Assembly: GCA_963668185.1 (NCBI GenBank) | Contig: OY764162.1 | Location: 1,054,001 to 1,118,000 of the forward strand | DNA length: 64,000 bases | Direction: 5' to 3' | Source of the DNA: G963668185 sp963668185 | GTDB taxonomy: Bacteria > Chloroflexota > Dehalococcoidia > Lucifugimonadales > G963668185 | Part shown: piece by piece, positions 8,703 to 17,006 of the stretch | How positions within the stretch are numbered: the first letter of the stretch is position 1 | How the letters are laid out: every line of letters starts with the position of its first letter | The notes under the pieces: model-generated | Database searches by the model: none | The model's input: the letters and a program-made list of their open reading frames with translations, nothing else | What the model was told of the DNA's origin: nothing | Position numbers and translations under genes: made by a program

Positions 8703-10079
8703 TTGAGCGACGAGGCCAAAGAGATCCCACCGTACCGGCTGAGATTCCTGGAGGCTTCTACGCCTGTCACTGCCGACCCCAGGCGGATACCGGTCCCGCG
8801 AAGCGACGCTGAAACGTCGGATATGTTTGTGCTGGAGGGCGGCAGGCTGTTCGACGCCGTCGACGGCAAGACTCGTACCGGCTCCGTGGTAGTTCGAGGC
8901 AATCGGATGTTAGACGTGTTGCCAGAAGGGGAGAAGGGCTGGCCCGCTGACGCCGAGGTGATCGGCGTTCACGGCATGACAGTAATGCCCGGACTCATCG
9001 ACCTTCACTCCCACCTCACGTACACGATGCGGGACGTTCCGCCAAGTCTTGCGGCAGGACCGGAGGACGCGACGCTCAGGGGCGTCGAGAGGCTGCGCTA
9101 CTACGTCGAAAGCGGCATAACGAGCGTGCGGGACATGGGGTCCCACTGGGACGCGCCGTTCCGGCTGAAGGAGTGGTCGGCAAGAGGACGCATTCCAGGG
9201 CCGCGAGTCTTCCCTGCCGGAAGGCTGATAACGGGAACAGGAGGGCACGGCGCGCAGAACCTTGACCGGACTTCATTCCTGTATGGCGGAATCAGGGAGG
9301 CTTCGGGAGTTGACGACTGGCGGGAGGCAGTGCGTGAGCAGTTCAAGGCGGGAGCGGACGTCATCAAGCTGGCGAGCCATTACAGCTACGCGGAGGTTGA
9401 GGCGGCAATTGAGGAGGCGCACGACCTTGGGCTGAAGGTCACCGCTGACGCGGAAACTTTCTACATTGGGCGAGCGGTGGAAGCAGGTATCGACTGCATC
9501 GAGCACCCGTTGCCGAGGACAGAGAAAACGATCCGGCGAATGGCCGAACTAGGGGTGGCCGCTGTGCCGACGATCGTGTCGTACGTGCACCTGTTCGATC
9601 AGAGCAAGGGCGGGTACTTCGGTTCGACGTCGCGAAGGTTTACGTTCGACCACCAGTCCAACCTGGAGATGGTGAGACGGCTTCGCGAGGCGGGAGTGAC
9701 GCTTGGCGTTGGGACCGACCTGATCTACGACTCGTACCGGTACCTGCCGGAGGCATACGTGTGGGAGCTGAAGTATCTAGTGGAATGCGGTATGACGACA
9801 ACAGAGGCGCTTATCGCCGCAACCAGGACAAACGCGGAGATCCTGGATATGGACGACAGGCTCGGGACGCTGGAGAAGGGCAAGCTGGCCGACATTCTGG
9901 TTGTCGAGGGCAACCCGGACGTGGACCTCGATGCGCTGAGCAGGACCAGCATCGTGATCAAGGACGGACGGGTAGTGGTGCGGGATGGTAAGCTGTCGAT
10001 CCCGCCGCATCCAGAACTGCACTGGGCATCACCGGACAGGATGCCAAACATTGATTCCCACACGGAGGAACCCCAATGA
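8703..10079 (+). CDS. Metal-dependent amidohydrolase (Xaa-Pro dipeptidase/imidazolonepropionase-like)
   Basis: The 458-residue protein starts at TTG 8703 with GGAGAAGG four bases upstream. It has the amidohydrolase order: an N-terminal beta sandwich (FVLEGGRLFDAVDGKT...GSVVVRGNRML), the metal-binding HSHLTY after GLIDL, a lysine in DVIKLASHYS, His in DCIEHPLP, the metal aspartate in GVGTDLIYD, and the closing LGTLEKGKLADILVVEGNP motif. Relatives hydrolyse cyclic amides, dipeptides or xenobiotics such as organophosphates; the substrate cannot be deduced. Its position behind an S9 peptidase suggests peptide or amide catabolism. It overlaps the next gene by 4 nt. Confidence 0.85.
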   Translation: MSDEAKEIPPYRLRFLEASTPVTADPRRIPVPRSDAETSDMFVLEGGRLFDAVDGKTRTGSVVVRGNRMLDVLPEGEKGWPADAEVIGVHGMTVMPGLIDLHSHLTYTMRDVPPSLAAGPEDATLRGVERLRYYVESGITSVRDMGSHWDAPFRLKEWSARGRIPGPRVFPAGRLITGTGGHGAQNLDRTSFLYGGIREASGVDDWREAVREQFKAGADVIKLASHYSYAEVEAAIEEAHDLGLKVTADAETFYIGRAVEAGIDCIEHPLPRTEKTIRRMAELGVAAVPTIVSYVHLFDQSKGGYFGSTSRRFTFDHQSNLEMVRRLREAGVTLGVGTDLIYDSYRYLPEAYVWELKYLVECGMTTTEALIAATRTNAEILDMDDRLGTLEKGKLADILVVEGNPDVDLDALSRTSIVIKDGRVVVRDGKLSIPPHPELHWASPDRMPNIDSHTEEPQ

Positions 10080-10666
10080 CCACAACGCAAGACCTGCAAA
10101 CCGAGTACGCGGAGGCCTGGGCGAACCTGGAAGAGGCTAAGCGGAAGATGGTCGAGTTGTGCCGGCGGATCGGGCCGGAGCGGGTCGAGGACTACGAGTT
10201 GCAGGGGCGCGAGGGCGGCGTCAAGCTTTCGGAGATGTTCGGCGACAAGACGGACCTGATCCTGGTCCACAACATGGGGTCTGAGTGCCCGTACTGCACG
10301 ATGTGGGCGGACGGGTTCAACGGCGCGCTGCGGCACCTGAAGGACCGGGCGGCGTTCGTGGCGGTGTCGCCGAACAGCGTCGAAGTGCAGCAGGCGGTGC
10401 GGAAGAAGCGCGGGTGGCAGTTCGAGATGTACTCGGCGGAGGGCACGACGTTCATCAAGGACATGGGCTTCGAGTCGGACGGCCAGTCCTACTACAACTC
10501 GACGGCGATGCCGGGGGTATCGACCTTCCGCAAGAACGCGGACGGCACGATCGACCGCATCGCGAAGGACTTCTTCGGGCCGGGCGACCTGTACTGCGGT
10601 GTGTGGCACCTGTTCGACCTGCTGGCGGACGGCACCGGCGACTGGGAGGGGAAGCTGGACTACTAG
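10076..10666 (+). CDS. DUF899 family thioredoxin-fold protein
   Basis: The 196-residue protein starts at ATG 10076 in an ATGA overlap with the amidohydrolase stop. It has a thioredoxin-like core with GSECPYCTMWADGFNG, a CxxC at the position of the redox site, and the C-terminal FFGPGDLYCGVWHLFDLL segment usual in DUF899. The family is predicted to be a dithiol-disulfide oxidoreductase, but physiological partners are not established. Translational coupling suggests co-production with the amidohydrolase. Two palindromic repeats follow the stop. Confidence 0.8.
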   Translation: MTTTQDLQTEYAEAWANLEEAKRKMVELCRRIGPERVEDYELQGREGGVKLSEMFGDKTDLILVHNMGSECPYCTMWADGFNGALRHLKDRAAFVAVSPNSVEVQQAVRKKRGWQFEMYSAEGTTFIKDMGFESDGQSYYNSTAMPGVSTFRKNADGTIDRIAKDFFGPGDLYCGVWHLFDLLADGTGDWEGKLDY

Positions 10667-10686
10667 CCGGTTCGGCCTTTGCGTAA

Positions 10687-10715
10687 CCGTCATTCCGGCG
10701 AAGGCCGGAATCCAG
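10687..10715. repeat. REP-like repeat family B, copy 1
   Basis: CCGTCATTCCGGCGAAGG continues to CCGGAATCCAG and can fold as ATTCCGG/CCGGAAT. Homology to the copy at 20592 starts earlier, at CCTTTGC, and continues into GCAGGA. Confidence 0.85.
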
Positions 10716-10741
10716 ATGCAGGAAAGGCAACTTGTGCATGA

Positions 10742-10770
10742 CCGTCATTCCCGCGGAGGCCGGAATCCAG
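10742..10770. repeat. REP-like repeat family B, copy 2
   Basis: A diverged copy (CCGTCATTCCCGCGGAGG then CCGGAATCCAG) in direct orientation 26 bp after copy 1. It lies in the short gap before the Tat-exported molybdoenzyme gene. Confidence 0.85.
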
Positions 10771-10843
10771 AAGCAGGTCTCCCCGGCAGGTGGAAGATTG
10801 GCGGGCTGACAGGGGCGTCGGTGAGAAGGACGCCGCGCGAAGC

Positions 10844-12079
10844 ATGACCGGCAAGCCCGAAGATACGGGGCGGCTCTGGGATCTGGCGCAGCACAGCGGC
10901 GTGAGCCGGCGCAGGTTCCTAGCGCTGATGGCGGCAGGCGGGGCGGCGGCGGTGCTGGCGGCGTGCGCAGGCGTCGATACCGGAGACGGAGACCCGGTCG
11001 CGATCACGGAACAGGAAGCGGAAGCGTTGCCGTGGTTCAAGGACCCGGCGCCGTTCGTCCGGCACGAGAAGAGCCTGGAGGCGCGGCTGGAGAGCATCCA
11101 GGGCACGATCACGCCGAACGACCTGTTCTTCGTGCGCAACAACTCCGTGAGCGTGGACATCGACGCCGGCGAGTGGCGGCTCGCGGTCGAGGGCGACGCC
11201 GCAGCTAAGCCGCTCAGCCTGTCGTACGAGGACATACGCCGGATGCCGAGCCGGACGGTCGTGTCCTACCTTGAGTGCGGCGGCAACCACCGGGCGATGT
11301 TCGACATCGTGCAGGGCAGGAAGGCCGAGGGCACGCAGTGGAGGACCGGTGGCATCGGCAACGCCGAGTGGACGGGCGTCGCGCTGCGCGACGTGCTGGC
11401 CCAGGCCGGAGCGGTGCCGGACGCCGTCAGCGTGATGCTGATCGGCATGGACGTCGATTCGCCCGAAGAGGGCTTCCGCCGAGCGATTCCGATCGAGAAG
11501 GCGATGCACTCGGACACGATACTGGCGTACGCCATGAACGGCGAGGCGCTCCCGCGCGACCACGGTTACCCGCTCCGCGCGCTGGTGCCGGGATGGGTGG
11601 GCAGCTCCAGCATCAAGTGGCTGAGCGGGATCGTGGTCTCATCCGAGCAGCTATGGGGGCGCAACAACACGTCGTCTTACGTGCTGATAGGAGACGCGTA
11701 CCCGCCGGAAGGCGAGGCGCTGGGCAAGGTGGTCACGGCGCAGTCGATCAAGAGCGCGCTCGCCCTGCCCTGGCCCGCGGAGCTTCAGGCGGGCCGCAAC
11801 CGCCTGCACGGCTTCGCGCACTCGCCGGCGGGGCCGATCGCGAGGGTTGAGTGGAGCGCGGACGCGGGCGGAACGTGGAGCGAGGCGACGGTCCTCCCGC
11901 CGCAGGTGCAGCGGTCGTGGGCGCGGTTCGAGCTCGCGTGGGACGCCGGGCGCGGCGACTACGTCGTGATGACGCGCGCCACGGACGCGGAGGGCAACAC
12001 GCAGCCGGACGAGGTGCCGTTCAACCGGAAGGGGTACCTGTTCAACCAGCCTCTCCCCCACCCGATTGCGGTCGGCTGA
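10844..12079 (+). CDS. Tat-exported sulfite oxidase-family molybdopterin oxidoreductase
   Basis: 411 residues from ATG 10844; the frame extends upstream but without a good start. The N-terminus has a twin-arginine motif SRRRFLALMAAGG followed by VLAACAG, so it is a Tat substrate and possibly a lipoprotein. The molybdopterin domain includes YLECGGNHR, with the Mo-ligand Cys near residue 145, GGIGNAEWTGVALRDVL, and RALVPGWVGSSSIKWL. The C-terminal part (GPIARVEWSADAGGTWSEA) is the dimerisation domain of sulfite oxidases. It probably oxidises sulfite or a similar oxyanion outside the cytoplasmic membrane. No cytochrome partner is adjacent. A weak ribosome-binding site leaves the exact start open. 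Confidence 0.87.
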   Translation: MTGKPEDTGRLWDLAQHSGVSRRRFLALMAAGGAAAVLAACAGVDTGDGDPVAITEQEAEALPWFKDPAPFVRHEKSLEARLESIQGTITPNDLFFVRNNSVSVDIDAGEWRLAVEGDAAAKPLSLSYEDIRRMPSRTVVSYLECGGNHRAMFDIVQGRKAEGTQWRTGGIGNAEWTGVALRDVLAQAGAVPDAVSVMLIGMDVDSPEEGFRRAIPIEKAMHSDTILAYAMNGEALPRDHGYPLRALVPGWVGSSSIKWLSGIVVSSEQLWGRNNTSSYVLIGDAYPPEGEALGKVVTAQSIKSALALPWPAELQAGRNRLHGFAHSPAGPIARVEWSADAGGTWSEATVLPPQVQRSWARFELAWDAGRGDYVVMTRATDAEGNTQPDEVPFNRKGYLFNQPLPHPIAVG

Positions 12080-12154
12080 AACCCCATTGGCGGCGTGCTT
12101 CGTATGAGTAAACGTAGGCCGGCACGCAAACATTCCGCCGGCCCGGACTGCTGA

Positions 12155-13579
12155 ATGATCGCAAGCTGCCTGGCAGCAATAATCGCTATCGTCGCCTCCG
12201 CCGGGGGTTCGCCGCCGCTTGATCCCACGACGGAAGCGACGGTGCGCGTCGTGCACTCGGAGGCCGAGGTGCGGTTTCCGGACGAGGTCGTCTTCAGGCT
12301 GGCGGCGGAATCTCAAGAGAAGATCACGGGCCTCAAGCTGCACTATCGGTTCGTCAACCTGAGCACGACGAGCTACGCATACCCGGAGTTCAGGCAGTCC
12401 AGCCGCGTGACCGCGAGCTACAGCTTGCAGACGGGCGGCAGTTCGTACGTGCCCGCCGGGGCGACGATCGAGTACTACTACGAGTTCACCGACGCGAACG
12501 GGCGCCGGAGCCGGACGGATCCCGCCACGGTGGAGTACCTGGACCCGCGCTATGACTGGCGGACGGTGCGGACGGAGAACCTGCTGGTGGTCTATCACGA
12601 CCGGGCGGAACGGGACGTGCTCGCCGCCGCAAGGACCGTTGACCGTCACCTGGCTGCCCTGAAGGACCTGCTCGGCATGAGTACGGCGCGTCCGGTGAAG
12701 GCGGTGATCCTGAGCGGAAGGGCCGAGGCGCGGCGCACGTTCCCGTTCGTAAGCCAGACGGCGCACGACTCGCACCTGTTCGGCGGCTTCGCGTACGGCG
12801 AGTACGGGCTGTTCCTGCTGGGCGGCCTCGACCCGGACGGCATGACGCACGAAGCGGTGCACGTGATGGTGCACGAGGCGCTGGAGTCGCCCTACCTCAA
12901 GATGCCCGCGTGGCTCAACGAGGGGCTGGCGATGTACTTCGAGCCGGAGGGCAGGCACAGCGCGTCGATGGTGGCGCGGGCCGTGCGCTCCGGTGACGCG
13001 CCGCCGCTCCGGTACATGTACAGCATTCCGGGCCAGCCGGGTGCCGTCAGGCTGTTCTACGCCCACGCTCGCAACGTGGTCACGTACATGATCGACGAAC
13101 TGGGCCGCGAGAGGATGACGGCGCTGCTGCGTGAGTTGAAGAGCGGCAGCGAGATCGACGAAGCGGTTCGCGCCGCTTACGGCATAGGCCTTGACGACCT
13201 TGACGAACGGTGGAGAGCGTGGTTCACCGGAGGCCGGACACAGGCAGGCGCGTCGGACTCGATCGATCGCACGGACGACAGCTTGGAGCCGTACCGCGAC
13301 TCGCAGGCGGGCGCGCTGGAAGCCTACGGCGCATCCGATATCCTGGAGCTTGCGTCGAACACCGCGGACGTCGCAACCGAGGACGCGGCCCGCTCGGAGA
13401 CAGGCGCAGTACCCGGGACGACGCAGGCGGCTGACGACGCGAGCCGCCCGGAGCCGGGCGCGGCAGCCGGCGCAACCGACGCTGCGGACGGCCTGCCGTG
13501 GTGGCCCATCGGCGCGGGGGCGGCGGCGCTGCTCGCCGTCGCAGCGGCGGCCGCGGCCTGGAGGCTCAGGCGCGACTAG
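12155..13579 (+). CDS. Membrane-anchored peptidase MA-like zinc metallopeptidase
   Basis: 474 residues. The N-terminus (MIASCLAAIIAIVASAGG) is a signal peptide. A beta-rich domain of about 130 residues precedes a gluzincin-like domain with THEAVHVMVHE (HExxH at 232-236) and the downstream MPAWLNEGLAMYFE that supplies the third zinc ligand, as in the peptidase MA family. A low-complexity Ala/Asp/Thr stretch leads to a C-terminal transmembrane helix and a short RLRRD tail. The catalytic domain should face outward, tethered to the membrane. Substrate unknown. It is convergent with the MFS gene and overlaps it by 4 nt at the stops. Confidence 0.8.
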   Translation: MIASCLAAIIAIVASAGGSPPLDPTTEATVRVVHSEAEVRFPDEVVFRLAAESQEKITGLKLHYRFVNLSTTSYAYPEFRQSSRVTASYSLQTGGSSYVPAGATIEYYYEFTDANGRRSRTDPATVEYLDPRYDWRTVRTENLLVVYHDRAERDVLAAARTVDRHLAALKDLLGMSTARPVKAVILSGRAEARRTFPFVSQTAHDSHLFGGFAYGEYGLFLLGGLDPDGMTHEAVHVMVHEALESPYLKMPAWLNEGLAMYFEPEGRHSASMVARAVRSGDAPPLRYMYSIPGQPGAVRLFYAHARNVVTYMIDELGRERMTALLRELKSGSEIDEAVRAAYGIGLDDLDERWRAWFTGGRTQAGASDSIDRTDDSLEPYRDSQAGALEAYGASDILELASNTADVATEDAARSETGAVPGTTQAADDASRPEPGAAAGATDAADGLPWWPIGAGAAALLAVAAAAAAWRLRRD

Positions 13580-14895
13580 CGGGGCGCCGGCTCCCCCAGC
13601 CGTCCTCTTCCGGGCAGCAGCTTGATGCGCGGGTCCGGGATGAACCAGAGCAGAAGCGCCGCGGCCAGCGTAATCAGCATCGAAGGGCCCAGCAGCCAGT
13701 CGTAGCCGCCGGTGTAGTCGTAGATCCAGCCCGCCAGCACCGGCGTGCCGATAGTCCACACGCTGACGGACGAGCCCATGAACCCGCGCAGCGTCGCCAC
13801 GTTTCGCCGGCCGAACAGGTCCGCCACCAGCGCGTAGCCGAGCGACCACGTGGCCTCCGTGGGCGAGAGCAGGGCGAGCACGAGCAGCATGCGCCAGATG
13901 CCGACCTCGTCCCACAGGAACAGCGGGGCGAAGGCCGCAATCCTGATGAAGTGACCGGCGGCGGCCACCCGTTGCATAGGCACCATGTCCCCCAGGCGCC
14001 CCATGATCAGCACCATCGGCGCCATCAGCAACGAGAGCAGTCCGATGAGATAGCCGGCGGTGGACTCCTCGAGCCCCTTGGAGACCATTATTGCCACGAA
14101 GTGAAGCCCGAAAGCGGTGGCCACGATGCCGTGCAGGCCCGTGCTCACCGTCAGCATCCAGAAGGCTCGCGAGCCCAGCGCCTCCCTCACTGTGAAGTCG
14201 TACTCAGGCTCCGCCGTGCGCGCCTGCGCCGTCCCGGTGTCCGGCCCAGTCGGCGGGCCGCCGTCCGGAAGCAGGCCCATGCTTTCGGGCGACCTTCGCA
14301 GCCGAGTCGCGAGCGGCACGACTACGATCAGTATCATCAAGCCCGTGGCCAGCATCGTGAACCGCCAGTCCACCCGGCTGACGCCGAGTGCAAGCAGCGG
14401 CGGGAAGACCGCGCCGCCCGTCGTGAAGCCTGTGAACGCGTACGACATCGCCGTCGAGCGGCGGCGGCGGAACCAGACGTTGACAACCGTCGTGGTGGAC
14501 ATCACCCAGCTCATCATGCCGATGCCCAGCAGCGCCGTGGCAACGGCGATGAACGTCGCCAGGCTGTTTGCGCGGCTCAGCAGGATCCAACCAACGCCGG
14601 CCAAGATGGCGCTGGTGGTCAGCACGCGCGCCGGGCCGTACCTGTCGATGAGAGCCCCCACCAAAGGGCCGCAAATCGCGGGAACGATCCTGTTGACGGT
14701 GAAGGGCAGCGAGGCCATCGTGCGGGAGAGGCCCAGGTCTCTGCCGATGGGGAGAAGGAAGATGCTTGTGCCCAGGTAGTACGTGCCGTCGTGAACGGCG
14801 TTGATGACAAAGGAAGCCGCGACGATGCGCCAACCGTAGAACGAGTTCGACAGTCTTTCGCGGAGGCGGGCGGCGAGGAATGCAGGTGAGTTCAC
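13576..14895 (-). CDS. MFS transporter (oxalate/formate antiporter-like)
   Basis: Roughly 440 residues with about 12 hydrophobic segments. It opens with FYGWRIVAASFVINAVHDGTYY, typical of the monocarboxylate/oxalate-formate branch of the major facilitator superfamily, and has VNRIVPAICGPLVGALIDRYGPARVL (motif A region). I chose GTG 14893-14895. A longer frame reaching 15027 would translate a palindromic repeat into an HPHPSPLPQGRG-type peptide, a common annotation artefact. No strong ribosome-binding site precedes the GTG, so the start is uncertain. Substrate unknown, probably a small organic acid. Confidence 0.78.
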   Translation of the reverse strand: MNSPAFLAARLRERLSNSFYGWRIVAASFVINAVHDGTYYLGTSIFLLPIGRDLGLSRTMASLPFTVNRIVPAICGPLVGALIDRYGPARVLTTSAILAGVGWILLSRANSLATFIAVATALLGIGMMSWVMSTTTVVNVWFRRRRSTAMSYAFTGFTTGGAVFPPLLALGVSRVDWRFTMLATGLMILIVVVPLATRLRRSPESMGLLPDGGPPTGPDTGTAQARTAEPEYDFTVREALGSRAFWMLTVSTGLHGIVATAFGLHFVAIMVSKGLEESTAGYLIGLLSLLMAPMVLIMGRLGDMVPMQRVAAAGHFIRIAAFAPLFLWDEVGIWRMLLVLALLSPTEATWSLGYALVADLFGRRNVATLRGFMGSSVSVWTIGTPVLAGWIYDYTGGYDWLLGPSMLITLAAALLLWFIPDPRIKLLPGRGRLGEPAPR

Positions 14896-14978
14896 GCGCG
14901 CCGATGGTATTTGCGATGCCGCGTGCGGGTCAACGACCAGAGCCTTTTCGCTTTCCGTTCGCCCTTGTATCTTGACTT

Positions 14979-15017
14979 CCCCTCTCCCTTGAGGGAGAGG
15001 GCTAGGGTGAGGGTGAA
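14979..15017. repeat. Palindromic repeat family D
   Basis: CCCCTCTCCCTTGAGGGAGAGG is followed by GCTAGGGTGAGGGTGAA. The inner part is a perfect hairpin, CCTCTCCCTtgAGGGAGAGG-like. It lies between the divergent MFS and deacetylase genes, and a fragment of family C (TTCGACAGGCTCA) follows at about 15028. Confidence 0.8.
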
Positions 15018-15070
15018 GTCCGCTCATCGTTCGACAGGCTCATCTACAATGACACGCCACAGGAGGGACG

Positions 15071-16201
15071 ATGACGGACAAGACGGCTTTCGTTTACGAC
15101 GACGCGCTGGCCGGGCACACGCTCAGCGATACGCATCCGATGAAGCCGGTCAGGCTACGCTACACGCACGAGTTGCTTCAGGCGTACGGCGCGCTGGACC
15201 ATCCCAACGCGCTGCTCGTCTCGCCGCGAAGCTCCACGGACGATGAAGTCCTCACGTTCCACACGCGCGAGTACCTCGAGGGCGTGAGGTCGCTCAACGG
15301 CAGCGGCAGTTCGGACGACGCGCACGTGTTCAACTTCGGCCCAGGCGACAATCCGGCGTACGCGGGCATCTTCGACGCGGCCTCGCTTTCGACGGGGGCC
15401 TCGCTGACCGCCGTCGAGTTGCTGCTGAGCGACGAGGTGGACCGCGCGTTCAGCATCGCGGGCGGGCTCCACCACGCCATGCCGGGATACGCGTATGGCT
15501 TCTGCGTGTTCAACGACCCGGTGATCGCGATCAACGCGCTTCTGGCGCGCGGCCTCAAGGTGGCGTACGTGGACATCGACTGCCACCACGGCGACGGCGT
15601 GCAGCTTGCGTACTACGACACGGACGCGGTGCTGACGATCTCGGTCCACGAGTCGGGCGCGTTCCTGTTCCCGGGCACGGGCCACGTGCAGGAGACCGGA
15701 GCGGGCCGGGGCCGCGGCTACTCGGTGAACCTGCCGCTGTACCCGTACACGCGGCCCGACCTGTACCTGTGGGCGTTCCGCGAGGTCGTGCCGCCATTGC
15801 TGGAGCGGTTCGCGCCGGACGTCGTCGTGACGCAGCTAGGCATCGACTCGCACTTCAAGGACCCGATCACGCACCTGGCGCAGACCGTGCAGGGATTCGC
15901 GGAGGCTGTGGGCGAGTTCGCGGGCGCGGCGCCGAAGTGGCTCGCGCTCGGCGGCGGCGGATACGACCTGCAGGCCGTGGCGCGGGCGTGGGCGTCGGCC
16001 TACGGCGTGATGGCGGAGATCCCGCTATCGGAGGAAATCCCGGCGGCCTACGCCGGGCGCTACGGGGTGCACACGCTCAGCGACCACGAAGAGCTTGAGC
16101 TAACAGACCAGGTCGCCCGGGACGCGAAAGACTTCGCAGAGTCCAGCGTCCGCGCGGTACAGCGGCTTATCTTTCCGATGCACGGGCTGAGGACGGTGTA
16201 G
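15071..16201 (+). CDS. AcuC/histone deacetylase-family protein
   Basis: 376 residues from ATG 15071 with AGGAGGG just upstream. The arginase/deacetylase fold is shown by GGLHHAMPGYAYGFCVFND, the metal and catalytic segment VDIDCHHGDGVQ, ISVHESGAFLFPGTG, a distal metal aspartate in TQLGIDSHFKDP and LGGGGYD carrying the active-site tyrosine. Bacterial members deacetylate proteins (AcuC on acetyl-CoA synthetase) or small amides such as acetylpolyamines; which applies is not visible. The last 20 coding bases, encoding the C-terminal MHGLRTV, are repeated exactly at 16976-16995 beyond the PIN cassette. Confidence 0.87.
   Translation: MTDKTAFVYDDALAGHTLSDTHPMKPVRLRYTHELLQAYGALDHPNALLVSPRSSTDDEVLTFHTREYLEGVRSLNGSGSSDDAHVFNFGPGDNPAYAGIFDAASLSTGASLTAVELLLSDEVDRAFSIAGGLHHAMPGYAYGFCVFNDPVIAINALLARGLKVAYVDIDCHHGDGVQLAYYDTDAVLTISVHESGAFLFPGTGHVQETGAGRGRGYSVNLPLYPYTRPDLYLWAFREVVPPLLERFAPDVVVTQLGIDSHFKDPITHLAQTVQGFAEAVGEFAGAAPKWLALGGGGYDLQAVARAWASAYGVMAEIPLSEEIPAAYAGRYGVHTLSDHEELELTDQVARDAKDFAESSVRAVQRLIFPMHGLRTV
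16178..16197 (+). repeat. Direct repeat bounding the PIN cassette, left copy
   Basis: ATGCACGGGCTGAGGACGGT forms the 3' end of the deacetylase gene just before its stop. It recurs at 16976-16995; with the stop codon, 23 of 24 bases match. Confidence 0.9.
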
Positions 16202-16217
16202 GCGGGCCGGGCATCAG

Positions 16218-16733
16218 ATGGAGCGCGAACTTGGCGACCGCCAAGCAGTCTACATTGAGACCTCGGTAGTGTCGTACCTTACTGCAAGGCCTACCAGTAA
16301 CCTATTGGCTGCTGCCTGGCAAAACATCACGTCTGACTGGTGGGATACGCAGAGAGTAAGATTTGATCTCTGCACGTCTGCCCTCACAATTGAAGAAGCT
16401 GGAAGGGGGCACCCCGAAGCGGCGGCACGGCGTCTCGATGCACTGGATGGGATTCCTATACTACCGATGACAGAGACCGTGACCGACTTATCGAACGCGC
16501 TCCTCGACGAAGGAGCGTTGCCTGCGAACGCTCAGAACGACGCCCTTCATATCGGCCTGTCTGCCGTGTATGGTGTTCAGTATCTGTTGACTTGGAACTT
16601 CCGCCACCTTGCGAATGCGGAATCTCAGCCCATCATACGAAGCGTTTGTGCACAGGAGGGCTTTACCAGCCCGGAGATATGTACCCCGGCCGAACTGTTG
16701 GGAGGCTACGAAGATGAGAGACGAAATCATTGA
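16218..16733 (+). CDS. PIN-domain protein, probable VapC-like toxin
   Basis: 171 residues from ATG 16218, only 16 bases after the deacetylase stop. It has a PIN-domain opening (VYIETSVVSYLTARP, with an acidic residue at the first catalytic position), internal acidic residues in LTIEEAGRG and ANAQNDALHIGLS, and the C-terminal LLTWNFRHLAN typical of this clade. PIN toxins are Mg-dependent endoribonucleases. The next gene starts inside its 3' end and is the likely antitoxin. The sequence looks lower in GC than the flanking deacetylase and dnaK genes, and the pair lies between direct repeats, both consistent with acquisition. Confidence 0.82.
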   Translation: MERELGDRQAVYIETSVVSYLTARPTSNLLAAAWQNITSDWWDTQRVRFDLCTSALTIEEAGRGHPEAAARRLDALDGIPILPMTETVTDLSNALLDEGALPANAQNDALHIGLSAVYGVQYLLTWNFRHLANAESQPIIRSVCAQEGFTSPEICTPAELLGGYEDERRNH

Positions 16734-16914
16734 GGAGTTGTGGCGGATCAAGGATGCCATGTCCGCTGAGCACGGTCGCGACGTAAGGGCTATGGCTGCC
16801 TATCTCCGTGGCGTCGAGCAAAGGGAACGCGCCCGCACTCGCAACACGAACGCGAGCAACCCCGCCGATCAATCGCCGAGGCACGCAAAGCCGGACTCCG
16901 GCGAACCGTCCTGA
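16714..16914 (+). CDS. Small putative antitoxin paired with PIN toxin
   Basis: 66 residues from ATG 16714, with GGAGG eight bases upstream, overlapping the last 20 bases of the toxin gene in another frame. The N-terminal half (MRDEIIEELWRIKDAMSAEHGRDVRAMAAYLRG) looks helical and resembles small proteins found behind PIN genes. The C-terminal half is a polar, basic, proline-rich tail likely to be disordered. No DNA-binding fold is recognised. Function as antitoxin is inferred from position and size. Confidence 0.6.
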   Translation: MRDEIIEELWRIKDAMSAEHGRDVRAMAAYLRGVEQRERARTRNTNASNPADQSPRHAKPDSGEPS

Positions 16915-16975
16915 CGCTACGTTCCCTTCCGAATCTCGACCCCGGGCGCCACTAGCCCAACACCCACGGAGCCCA

Positions 16976-16995
16976 ATGCACGGGCTGAGGACGGT
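16976..16995 (+). repeat. Direct repeat bounding the PIN cassette, right copy
   Basis: Exact copy of 16178-16197, again followed by a TAG (GTAG on the left, TTAG here). The unit from one repeat to the next is 798 bp and contains only the PIN gene and its small partner. It ends 11 bp before the dnaK stop codon. Confidence 0.9.
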
Positions 16996-17006
16996 TTAGC
17001 CCCCAC

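Noticed and set aside
10687..10770. Two-unit CRISPR-like array
   Set aside because: The two units are diverged, palindromic and match a third isolated copy at 20592, so they are an interspersed REP family.
11651..13915. 754-aa minus-strand open frame
   Set aside because: Arg/His/Pro-rich composition and overlap with two well-supported plus-strand genes; a GC-rich shadow frame.
13498..14889. 463-aa plus-strand open frame
   Set aside because: Antisense to the MFS transporter, with shadow-like Arg/His/Gln composition and no domain.
14896..15027. N-terminal extension of the MFS transporter (MSGLHPHPSPLPQGRG)
   Set aside because: It is a translation of the palindromic repeat at 14979-15017, not a protein segment.
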